Positions 11,220 through 22,000 of a stretch of DNA of 64,000 nt are shown in pieces. The DNA comes from Rostrohypoxylon terebratum (lineage: Eukaryota; Ascomycota; Sordariomycetes; Xylariales; Hypoxylaceae). The number at the start of each line of letters is the position of its first letter. The stretch's first letter is position 1. A program made the position numbers and the translations under genes. The stretch covers positions 186,001 to 250,000 of the forward strand of contig MU385881.1 in the NCBI GenBank assembly GCA_022497145.1, read 5' to 3'. The notes beneath the pieces were generated by a model that searched no databases, was not told the origin of the DNA, and worked only from the letters and a program-made list of their open reading frames with translations.

Positions 11220-13264
11220 CTAAGCCAGTCGGTCAAGCGAATCCGGCTCATCCCACAATGCCGCATATAGATCCTTCCTCTTTTCTGGTTCATCAAGATA
11301 CTCTCGACGCCACCTCCTCAACAAATTGTCGGACTCGACTTCAGGTGGTTGGGTCACATCCACGCCGGGTGGTTTCCAATCCGGATTTCTACGCAATTCT
11401 TCTTCCCATTCGGCCTGCAGCCGGACCGCAGCTTCGTCCCCGCTTCTTATATTGTCCTGGATAATGGCGACCAGTTCATCTAAGCCCGGCCGATCATCCT
11501 TACTATCTGCCATGCACCGGGCTAATAACATGCGGAGATCTAAATCGTACTTTTGAAACTCGGGGTAAACTAGATCGCCAACCAGGAAGGGCACCCACGT
11601 AAGCATTGGCAGCAATTCACCACCGGGCATCCGTATTTCGCATACTCGCGGCTGCCACTCTGGGTCTTCCGTGTAATACATCGTCAACGTGTTAAACATG
11701 AGCTACGAATACGGTTAGTATTTGTCCTCATTAACACGGTTTGGAGGTTAGGCAGGCGTACGAGTCCGATACTCCATATATTGGTGTGATTCCCTAACGC
11801 GTCTGGCTCGTAATTGCGATTGTCGCGTTGTTCCTATTTTTATAGGTGCCTATTTAGCACGTCCGTCTTTGCTGACTGCGTAGTGGAAATGGCTCAGGTG
11901 GCTCACAGGTGCTTGGTATCCTACTTTTCCAACCCTGGTGGATTCGAACTTCCTAAAGTGGACTATCAGACACATTTCGATTGGATGTTCAAGGACCTAT
12001 AACTTGTTGTATAGCATACTGTTCGTCATTCCACTATAGTTCATCAAAACAGTTAGCAACTTCTCTTTCGGGTCAGTTCTACAGCTCACAATACAGGAGC
12101 AGTACTAGAGACGAGACTTCGAGCACCGAAATAACGAAACCTGTGTCAGGATAAAAAACCAGGACAAAACAGGACTTGCCTCATCATCCCACTCCGTAGC
12201 CACTCCGAAATCACCCAACTGGACTCGTCATTAGCGAATAACCGAATTCGACGTCGAGGCCATGATAGAAGCTAACCTTGAGCCGTGGCGCGTACCCATG
12301 CTCAGTGTCCGATACATCCTTTTCCAGGAATATTGTGAGAAGTTAGCAAAGGAACTCCTACGCTCACACGTGGGATAATACTGTTCTGGGGATGCATATC
12401 CAAATGCATGATTTGACTAGGCGGCTCCCAGTTTTCACCGTCTTCGGTACAGTCCGGACACTCCTCCCTATGAATGGTATTAAAGCCATGGTCCGCCGGC
12501 CGCGGATAACCCATCCCTATACACATCCTAGTAACTAACATTATGGGAGATCCATTAGCGAACTGGCTAATCATATTTCTAGGTATGGCGCCCTACGGCA
12601 AAGAAACATTCTCCATGATATTCGGTGCGGTATGAACTCGAGCTTTTTTTGGTGGAATCCGAGGCGGCGATTTTCTCTGGCAGACTCGTTTATGCGATAT
12701 AAAAGGTCTTGAAGTGTGCCTAACTCGAGATATTCCATTACCATTATAGCGCGGGACTCGTCATCTAAGGCATTGTAATTGTTATATTTCCCCTTGTGTA
12801 GGTTACGGGGAGGAAGCTTAATGAGCTGAATGAAATGTTCGCTGCTCTTAAAGGTCACCTAGGTAAATATAACCTTTAGCCATCCATTCTCTAAAGGGGT
12901 GTTGTTGGAGGAAACATACCGCCATCCAACTCATCTCCGCGCGGAAGAAGGGGTCGTATATTTGGACCGGTATCTTCACTGCGAAATTGGGCTTGGGTTG
13001 CAAATTCTCCTCATCCCATCGCTCCCATACAGTTACAATTCCCGAAGCACCGAATCCCGCGACCCTTTGAAATCTTGCCCCTCTCGCATTGTGGTGGAAG
13101 AAGGTTCGAACATAGCGGTACGCAGCTTGAGCATCGTAGAATGTCTCATTTACCTCTGGCTCTTGCGGGCGCACGAATGGCTGGACTAAACGTGCCAGAG
13201 TTATTACTGTCTCCTAACGCATATCAGGTAGGTGCCGATTTTACTTACGCAACGGCGCAGCCAT
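11220..13264 (-). CDS. protein kinase-like protein with atypical catalytic loop
   Basis: 468 aa in nine exons: 13264-13249, 13185-12920, 12858-12597, 12534-12368, 12318-12277, 12218-12176, 11962-11907, 11833-11762 and 11702-11220. The sum is divisible by three. Kinase landmarks appear in order: Gly loop GFGASGIV, VAVK-like AVKIP, hinge MVMEYLELGTL, catalytic loop HLDMHPQN, LGDFG, a GYQAPEQR (APE-like) motif and the NIWSIGLLMFNTL helix. The catalytic loop has His where most kinases have Lys (HRDLKPEN), as seen in several fungal kinase-like families, so activity is uncertain. Exon 1 codes only five codons plus one base. The donor after exon 6 (GTCCTG) is weak and is the least certain junction. 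No domain outside the kinase fold is recognised; the tail is charged and Trp-rich. Confidence 0.75.
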
Positions 13265-14493
13265 GATAGCCGTCGATGGAGAGGCTGCTACGTATATACA
13301 GGGCACTTCTAGGGTAACATGACAAGCGTGTATTAAACATTGGGCATGTAGAGGTGAGGGGTTTAGAACTACAGACTCGCGATAAGTATCAACTCACACT
13401 CCATCGTCGATGAACTAAAGACTTCTACCACACGTTACACAATGAAGAGCAGTTGTTTTCGGTAAGAACAAAGACGCATACGATGCGCGATTCCTTTTTC
13501 AGGGGAAAAAGGTTACTGCGTATATTCTACCGAGAACAAAGACAGTCTATTCGAAATATCAAGCAACGACAGAAACAGCCTCGGGTTGGCATTGGTGGGT
13601 TCCATCTATCTGAGAGAGCTTGACCTCTGGACGGGGACGGGGTGAGGCGCTCCCCTAATACTACCTATGCGCAACCAACAAGGTGTATCTTGGTGGGGAC
13701 CTCACGAGATAATAGGCCAACATTTGAGAGTCAGATATTGAAAGTAATGGTAGGTACATGATCAATATAGAATAGGTAATGATTCGTCAACAACTATTTA
13801 CCTACCTTGGGAATTCAGATATAATAGGAAAAACTATCATGGAATCGTAGTAAGAATAGGGGTAACTTAGAATCTAGATAATACCTTCGAAATTCCTCGT
13901 CGCGATCCACATCTCATCTCATACTAGCCAGGAAACAGTGACATCACTCTTAAATAATATTTGGGGGTATAGGAATCTACGCCGACAGAACAGATCGAAA
14001 AAAAACTTATTGGTAGGTACCCAAGATTGGCGCGGGCACCGGTGAAAGCTCTCATAGCCATGATAAGCGCCGCAAATAGTCGTGTACTCTCGGACTTAGT
14101 CAGCACCAACCAAGAAGACTCCGGCCCCGCTTACGACCGGATATAAACGAAGCGGTCTTTGCACGAGATTCGGAGACGCAGAGTCGGCGTATTTATTATC
14201 AGCGGGATGCCGCGATGACTGAGACACCGAGATCCCGGCTTATCCCCGTGCCGAGATTGGGGGGGGCATTATACGCTCAAGACGGCGTGTAGAGCTAAGC
14301 TCCAAGCCCCAAGCCCCTGCGCGGGGTCGTTTGTTCAACCGGTATTCATTACCTAACGCGCTGGTCTCGGCAAGCTCCTCGCCCGCTCATAAATAGTTAG
14401 CTTTCTCTCTCCCGGATATTGGTTGCCAAATATTAGACCTATATCACCCACCGCAATCTTATCAAGAAGGAACATCGGAAATTTAGCGTCAAG
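13265..14493. other. divergent promoter region, kinase-like gene / cyanase
   Basis: About 1.2 kb between two divergent starts. I see short AT-rich blocks and AGGTAC-like motifs but no gene. It should carry both promoters. Confidence 0.5.
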
Positions 14494-15136
14494 ATGTCGA
14501 CTCAAAACCTCGCTACTCTCGATGTGAGCGCTCACGATCCCCTCTAAATTTAGGTAGATATGGGTACTAACGAGCACGTAAGGCGACGATAGCCGAGAAT
14601 CTACCCGCTTACTCCAAGCTTCTCTTCGCCCAGAAGACCCTAAACAAAATCACATTTGAGCAGATCGCACAAGAATTAGGTCGCAGCGAAGTCGCTGTCG
14701 CGGCCATATTCCTTGGCCAGGCCCAAGCGTCCCCTGAAGATGTCGACAAGCTGTCGAAGATCCTCCGCGTCACCAAGGAGACCCTAGAGGCGTCGTCCAT
14801 CACGAGCATCCCTAACCGAGGACTAGCCGGGCCGATGCCGCCCAAGGAACCCCTCGTGTACCGATTGTACGAGATCGTGCAGAACTACGGGTACGCTTTT
14901 AAGGCGGTGATCAACGAGAAGTTCGGCGACGGCATCATGAGCGCCATCGCGTTCTCGTCAAAGGTCGAGAAGGAGGTTGATGGCGATGGGACTACCTGGG
15001 TCAACATCACGCTGCGAGGAAAATGGTGAGTTCTTAGTTACCCACATACACATACACACTTACACATTATTGATCGTTACCTTCTATCTTTGGTATGTTA
15101 CTTACGTTAATTAGGCTTCCTTATTCACGATTTTGA
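14494..15136 (+). CDS. cynS: cyanate hydratase (cyanase)
   Basis: Converts cyanate and bicarbonate to CO2 and carbamate (then ammonia). 164 aa from exons 14494-14523, 14583-15025 and 15115-15136. The tiny first exon encodes MSTQNLATLD and the last only the C-terminal LPYSRF-type end. The N-terminal HTH-like half contains ITFEQIAQELGRSEVAVAAI. The conserved half contains PPKEPLVYRLYEIVQNYGYAFKA and FGDGIMSAIAFSSK, with the family's catalytic Arg and Glu (YRLYE) and Ser (MSAI or FSSK region). Length and termini match fungal cyanases. It is an isolated gene; no carbonic anhydrase lies nearby. Confidence 0.96.
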
Positions 15137-15482
15137 GTTGGTGACGGTTGAAAATATTGCGGAACTTGTATATACTGCAGTTGAGAAATTCGTCTGAAGG
15201 ACACCGGTACACGAAATGAAAGATGCCTAATGTTTGGTAGCATCTAGTTTATCATTGTCAACAACTCCCGCATTGGTAAAATATTGAGTCTACATAAGAC
15301 CTAGGTACTAGGTAGACAGTGTCGAAATATAAAATGCGACGAACGCTTCCTCGCCTCGTAGCCCCGTCAAACTCTCAGAAAGTATCTCGTAACGAATTGG
15401 ATAGGTAGAAAGAGAAGCGAACAGGGTCAGGTATCGCTGCGTGTTGGAATTCTGTTAGAATCCCAGAGTCTTGACCTCCGAC
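15137..15482. other. convergent intergenic region
   Basis: 346 nt between the cyanase and the small secreted protein gene, which converge. Contains CTAGGTACTAGGTAG near 15300. No gene seen. Confidence 0.5.
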
Positions 15483-16075
15483 TTAGTGATTCACACGGCT
15501 GAGATCTAATCCACTCGTGCCCCGAATGAAGAAGTCGATTCTGACACCCGAGGGATCGGTGACCTGGTGCCTGGCTTCATACTTGGCATTTCCGTCTTTG
15601 CTGCAGGCCGCGACATAGACATCCGACAAGTACTGTGCCGCATCTCCGGTCCCAACCGTGGTAGGTGCGGTGTTCTTGACGAGTAGAGTGCATGTCCCGT
15701 GTGATCCTAGGAAGATCCAATCGTTATCGTCGTGAAGGTTGGTTTGGCCGGTCACTAGGTACATATATTTCGTCAGTGCTGGAAAGGATGTGAACAACTG
15801 ATTAACCTACAGTGCCAAATTCCATGGCGGTTGACAATATTGTCTTGCAATTGGGAACAGTCGGTACATGTTGCCTCACTCTTGCCGTCAACACCGACTG
15901 CCTTCATTGTATCTTCTAACCTGGAATAGCCAATGGTTTCTTCGTCCTTGCCCGTGGCAACAAAACTGCCGGGCGGGTTGGGCTTGATAGGCGTGGAGCG
16001 GCTCTCCAGCTGTCCTTGAGGAGACGGCGCTGCGAGAGCGAAGAGCGGAAGTACGAGGAGAACGAGTGGTTGCAT
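15483..16075 (-). CDS. small secreted protein, unknown function
   Basis: Predicted 163 aa from exons 16075-15880 and 15778-15483, joined by GTGAGG...TTCCAG (101 nt, phase 1). The N-terminus (MQPLVLLVLPLFALA) is a strong signal peptide followed by a Pro/Ser-rich stretch. The mature part ends in a region containing DWIFLGSHGTCTLLVKN and a second Cys (VAACSKDG). I do not recognise the family. Size and secretion fit an effector-like or cell-wall protein. Alternative splicing through a 32-nt intron (or none) would keep a TCTDC segment but gives an implausibly short intron, so the exact junction is uncertain. The ATG chosen starts the signal peptide; an in-frame ATG four codons upstream is possible. 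Confidence 0.65.
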
Positions 16076-16778
16076 TTTGACGATCAAACGAATGAATGAA
16101 TGAATGAATGACTAAGTTGGAGTTAAACCCAGTAATATCAATAATATTATGATGAAGCTGATATTATGTGTGATGAGGAGGAACAGAGCAGGTAAGAAGT
16201 TGAAGTTCCATCTGGTATTTATACTCGTAATGTCATCGCCGTCCATCCGTCCACCCGTTTATGAGTTCATCCGTTCTTTTGTCTAAAGGTTCACCATTTC
16301 CTAGCTGCCTGGGATGAGAGATCCAACACACATGGTAAGTTGGGAAGGCACTGCATGAATCACCGCAGATGTAATTTGCGATTCTTCAAAATCGGTGAGA
16401 TCTGACCAAAATCGGCAGGGTTCGTGGTTGTTGGCGCATCGTAGGCCTACAAGAAAGTAAGGGCTGATGCTGAGCAATATAGTATAATGAGATCTACTCC
16501 CTTGGGTAATCTTATTAAAGTACGCGTTCAGCTAGCCCTATGCTCTCAAGCATCCTTAGTATCTCAGACTCCAAGTATGCCTGATACCGTTCACCTCATC
16601 GTTTGTCTTGTCGCGTCTAGTCGCAGGGGAGTATCACGAGCCGATCCAGCCGGTACGGTGTTGGTGTAGTTTACCTAGCTAATATTTCGATAAATGACAA
16701 GAATTTCTGTGATCATTTGCGACTATGCAGCCGCACCCTTGATTCGGGGACCTACACAGCATCTAATTTCCCCATCGC
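16076..16778. other. upstream region of the small secreted protein gene
   Basis: Holds a (TGAA)n tract directly upstream of the start, then AT-rich DNA and the 3' flank of the next minus-strand gene. The plus-strand frame at 16487-16669 has no recognisable product. Confidence 0.5.
16089..16111. repeat. (TGAA)n tetranucleotide repeat in 5' leader
   Basis: About five perfect copies 14-36 nt upstream of the secreted-protein ATG, on its probable 5' UTR. Confidence 0.85.
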
Positions 16779-18020
16779 TCAGACGTTTTGATCGCTCGGG
16801 TTTGTTCGATTACTCTTGACGGTCGAGAACGTCCCCCCCGGCGCTCTCCAAAATGGCTCCACGTTCATAACGCCGAACCTCTTCTTCTCATAGTTCTTTG
16901 TGACGACCCAGTTACTGACAAACATGACTACCACCAACAACGCGATGCCCATGCTCGCCACCAGCGGCGCTATGATGGAAAATACCGTGAACCCGTAGCT
17001 CGCATTCTGGAACGTGTCGTCGTCCTTGAGCCTATTTACGCCGAAGCCGACCTGCATCGCCGTGAGGACGATGACTACGTAACCTAGTATCGTCGCAAGG
17101 GCGGCGAAATTGTCGCGTATGAGATCGGCGTAGTCCGCGTGAGACGCGACCTTGGAGTACCCGCGCAGGACGAATCCTTGCCGTACCCGGTACACCTTAT
17201 TCAACCGGCTCAGCCGGAGCTCGCCGTACCAGTACCTCGGGTTTATCGAATCGTACTGGTGGTTCTTCAGTATCTCCTTCGCGAATACTTTCCAATTTCC
17301 CCATTTAAGTTCTAGCGGTAGCAGCCCCCTATCCCTTGCCAGCCTGAAGTCGCTCTCGTACATGATGAGCGCGGTGTACGAGAACAGGAAACCTCGCGCG
17401 CATTTCTTGAGCTCGTTGTCTTGGATGTAGGTGTTCCAAAATTCTGGGCTGAAGAGGTAGCGCGGGATGGGTTTTAGGAATATGCGGTTTTTCGACCATA
17501 CGAGATGGAGTTCTGGGTCTTCGGTGATGGCAACGTCTCTCGAGATGAGGACCTGGTGATCTAGGGCTTGGTTAGTGTCTCTTCTGCAGCGCTTGAATAC
17601 CTAAAGTTCTACTTTTGGCGCATGTCTCAGTTGTTTTACCCCACTGGACGCCTTCCATGGCGGGGGCTTATAGAGGGATCGGGGCTGAAGAAGAGGCAAA
17701 AGACTCACTAATCGCCGGTCAGCATTCATTGAATTATTGAGTTAATAGCGACTAGAATGGTGGGCTTCAAATCTGGATGTGACATACCGTAATGGTCGAG
17801 GTGGCATAGGCCTACCGCAAATCCAAAGCCAATCTTGGACATCGTTTAATCTTCTAACAAGCAATTCTCGTTTCAAGAAGTTTGTGTCTGGTCTAGGAAC
17901 ATCGATATGATCGTCTTTTGTGCGATGAGTTGCTGGAAGGAGATCGGCGTAGTCTGTTTGTTGATTTCCGGCCCAAGACCTCAGGACTTGAGTTGTGAAC
18001 GGGACAGACGGCAGAGCCAT
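16779..18020 (-). CDS. fungal two-TM membrane protein, unknown function
   Basis: Exon 1 is 18020-17789/8 and exon 2 is 17560-16779, giving about 337 aa. The N-terminal half has LNDVQDWLWICGRPMPPRPL followed, after the intron, by HQVLISRDVAITE and HLVWSKNRIFLKPIPRYL. This block is conserved in many uncharacterised ascomycete proteins. Two hydrophobic helices close to the C-terminus (TILGYVVIVLTAMQVGFGV and the IIAPLVASMGIALLVVVMF region) indicate an integral membrane protein with a short charged tail. The junction is odd: canonical splicing at CG|GTATGT is out of frame by one base, whereas starting the intron one G earlier restores PRPLHHQV. Either there is a one-base insertion (error or mutation) or splicing is non-standard. 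An alternative donor/acceptor pair (TAT|GTCACA to CACCAG|GTC) is in frame but uses a poor donor. Confidence 0.7.
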
Positions 18021-19098
18021 CGTTGCTGTCTTTCTAAGCTTAGGTACTCAATTATTGAGAGCTGATATTTTGAAGGTCGCGATTTTCAACAGTCACTCAA
18101 TCTGTCGGCATGGGGACCAGATGTTTCTGCTTCAAGTAGGAAGCGGGAAAGATCATCACGTCCATCGCGACAGGCTGGAGCCTCATTCATATGGAAATAT
18201 GAATAGTTGGTTGACATGGATTTTACACTACTGTAAACAATATTTCCTGCGCTCAGCTAGGTACTGCTAACGCCTGTCATTTTTCATTGGGGCTTCGTCG
18301 TAGCTGATGGTCGAATAGCAACGCAGATTCTCGTCATTTACAGGGGTTTCTGCCTATTAATATTATCGGCTGCTACCCCAGCTGCCCAGCTGCAGCGCTC
18401 AGGCGCCTTGGCTCGGGCTTCTCCACCAGATTCGACCTTAATCTGGCCTGCTATTCCGGTTCCCAAGCAATATTATCGTCATCGTCATCTTCCTACTTTA
18501 TGCCAATAGGTACATACGTCTGCCTTCTGTAAAACGACGAGTCATCCCACACGAAAGAACCCTTTGATATGGCTTTTTTTTTTTGCCTCTGACTGAAGCG
18601 AGGCAAATTGCTTCATAGTCGAAAGGCGTACTGAAAATTTATCAGCAGCGTGGTATCGAGAAGAAATGAAACGCTTAGGTTATTAAGCGATCCTCATCGA
18701 TGACAAGATATTGAAGCCTGGCTGCCTGGTAAGGCTGGGTATAATGACATGACTTGAATTTTAGTGCTGACGAGCTGACCCTGCGGCAAATGCGGTACCC
18801 GATTTTGGAACCAGACGATCAGCCGCACACGGAATAGAGCCATGCTCGCGCCATCACATTGGCTACCTACTAGGTAGCCACCGAGTTCCAGCTAGCTAGG
18901 GGATTTTTGGGGGCCGTCCCGCTCTTCCTCTATAGGTGTAGGTACGCAGTAGACGAGGTTTGTCATCATGGGGTATAACTTACGATGCCCCGACGTCGAG
19001 CCTTGGGGCTCAACTTTTGTTGACTGGTTTCTGTTTTCTGTGTTTTTTTTTTGTTTTGGGTTTTTTTTAATCTTTAATTTCGTCGTCGTTGTGTCATC
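18021..19098. other. divergent intergenic region upstream of the NLR gene
   Basis: About 1.1 kb between the membrane-protein start (-) and the NLR start (+). It contains CTACCTACTAGGTAG near 18864 and long T-runs at about 18567-18577 and 19042-19076, the latter just before the NLR ATG. No gene seen. Confidence 0.5.
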
Positions 19099-22000
19099 AT
19101 GTCGCTGCACCGGTCCGCTACTACGCGGAAAATCCCGTCGGGACCCGCGAGACGGAGGAAGGACTATGATATCGTTCAGCAGGGAATCAAAGAGCTTTAT
19201 CCTCTTGATAAACAGAATTTTGAACCGGAAATAGAGTGAGTCTACGCGCAAATGCCCCCTTTTCGAAGTATCGCGATTCTAATTCCTCATAGCATCGTTT
19301 TCGTGCCCGGTCTGGGGGCTCACCCGGAGGAGAGCTGGAAGTCCGAAAATACCGGCTTCAACTGGACCACAGATGGACTAGTTAGAGACTTCCCTCGGGC
19401 GCGTATCTTATTATATATGTACGAGTCTGCCTGGACTGGATCTCTCAAGGTGAAGCAGTTTATGGGCAATATTGCAATGACCTTGCTCAATGGGTTGAAG
19501 AGTAAGAGAGGGGTAGGTAACTTTCGAAAGCTCGATTCGCCTACCTTATATGCTAACATAAAAACTAGGACCGTATACAACGGCGCCCTATCGTCTTTAT
19601 TGGCCATAGTATGGGTGGTCTCGTGATCGCGAAAGCGATTACTATTGCCGACTCTCGACGGGATAAATTTCCCGTCATGTTTGAAGCCATCGCGGCTGCT
19701 ATTTTCTTCGGAACACCTTTCAACGGAGCAGCGGTGGCTTCTGCGGCAGCCATGTACGCATTCTATGCCGAGAAGATTGGCGCGGCCTCCTCTTCTAAAT
19801 TATTAGATTTGATGAAACCCGGAGACGAGGGACTTCGTGAGCTTCGACACGAATTCATGCGCCTCGCAGGGAAGCTGAATCCCAAGATTGAATTGCTCTG
19901 CTTCTACGAAGAGCAACCGACCGATTTCTCCAAGATGGCTGGCTTGCCTAGTCTTTTTGGGTTGAGTAAGATGGCCATTCCTAAATCGTTTGCCGACTTC
20001 GTCACACGAGACTCCGCGACGCTTCCGGGTGTCGAAGAACAAGGCCTAGCAGCGAACCACCGAGGTCTGGTGAAGTTCGATGGACCAAAGGACGAGAAGT
20101 GGAATCAATTCGTAAAAGATCCTCTGAAGAAAATAATCCACGGCGCTCAGTTGGCAGTTAGGAATCGGCTAAATTCCGTTCGCGACATCGATCGATCCAT
20201 GATCAACGGTATAATGGAAGTCCTAGATGGCGCTCAAGTCTCTAAAAAACGTAAAACTCTAGCCCAGACGTTCGCGCCGTCTTCTTGGATGACGAAGGAA
20301 GCCGAGTATAAGGAATGGCTCCACGACCCCAACCAAAACGAAGCAAATGATGAGGACCGTGTAGTCCGCAGCACCGAGTGTCTATGGATTCGGGGTCCAG
20401 AGGGTAGGGGAAAGACTAGCGCATCGCTAGCCACCATCGAGGAGATCGAGATGATTCGAGAGAAAGACACCAACCAAGGGTCAATTCTCCTTGCGTATTT
20501 CTTCTGCGATCCAGCAGCAGATTACTCTACGGCCGAGGATCTTCTCAAAAGTCTTGTCACGCAACTCATCAACCAGCAGGAAATCTTAGCTTCTTACGCG
20601 AAATCATTCACCAAGAAAAAGGGCGACGAGAATCAATCGCGAGCGCGGGTAACCGTAGAAAACCTGTGGCAAACCCTCCAAGACATGCTTACAGATGATT
20701 TCATCGGTAGCAAAGTGATTTTTGTCTTAAATAACTTACACGTGCTTCCCGAAGATTCGGATTCCACCATCAAGTTAATGAAGTACTTGAAAGACGAGCT
20801 GAAGGTCGTGAGGCGAGTCACAACTAGGTGGATGATCACAAGCAGAGAAGCCCACAACATCGGAGAAGCGCTAGGCGTCGAAGGTGTCCGTCTTGTCGAT
20901 CTCGAGGATGAGAAGTATGGCGACCAAGTCCAAATGGCTCTGCGAAAACGTGCGAAGGAACGAGTTGCGACGCTTGAAAAAGAAAAGAGCTACAACAAGG
21001 CGCTCGCGTATTTCGCCAGCAGCCTCATTGGGAAGCGTGCCCAAAATACACAGTGGATTGATATAACGTGTATCCAGCTCCAGGAACTTCCAGAGGCAGA
21101 GAGCGACCTGAATGTTCGGCGGGTGCTCGAAAAGATGCCTCAAGATCTAACCACGCTCTTGAATACTGCGTGGATTCAAATCTTCAAGGCCAATGAAGAG
21201 GATGTGGAGAAAATCAAAGAGATGTTGCGAGCCCTCGTTCTTACATATGAGGATCCTACCGAAATCGAGTTGGCTGTGCTTGCCGGCTTTGCCTCGAATG
21301 ACAACGAGAAAGCTGAACTTCGGAGGTTTGTGGAAAAGTGCAAGCCGCTTTTAGTCATGAGACGAACGAATAATACGATCAGCTTCATGAACGTCGTCGT
21401 GAAGACGCACCTACTAGAGAACGCGAATCAGCTCCTTGGAATGTCAGATGAAGAGAAGAAATGGCAACATGGTGTTCTTGCGCTCCGATCATTCTCCCAC
21501 GTGAATGAAACCTTCGACTTTCCTGTTACGGAAAAGCCAGAAGAAGGAGAAGGATCCGTAAGCGGGGGGACTAATGACGAAGACGACGAAGGTAGCCAAG
21601 ATGAAGATAGTGATAGCGAAGACGAGGAAGAGGACGACGAAGACAGCGAAAGCGAATGGTCTAGCGATGATGACTCAGTAGAAGAAGACCCTGAAGCCGA
21701 GATTCTTCGCGATAAAGCTCGCAAGTCATTCCCTAACGTAAATATCAGTATCGATACCTTGTTGCTAACCCGCCCATTCCAGTCCCGTATACAGTCAAGT
21801 ATTGGCTTCGCCATGCCAGCAAGGCTACACGTGAGATCGCCGAGGACTTGAGCCTAGAGGAATCCTTCTGGAAGCCCGACTCAATTATACGCCATCGCTG
21901 GCTCGTCGAATACTGCCGGATGACCAATGTCTTCGATGGTTATGATTATCGGACAATGACTGGCTTACGTATGTTTATTCAGTTCTCGATATGATCGTTG

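Noticed and set aside
19252..19626. Alternative start of the NLR at 19252
   Set aside because: The start at 19099 plus a 57-nt intron gives EPEIDIVFVPGLGAHP in frame, a better N-terminus. The 19252 frame begins within that intron.
21428..21814. Ser/Leu-rich minus-strand frame
   Set aside because: It is the complement of the acidic Asp/Glu linker of the NLR gene.
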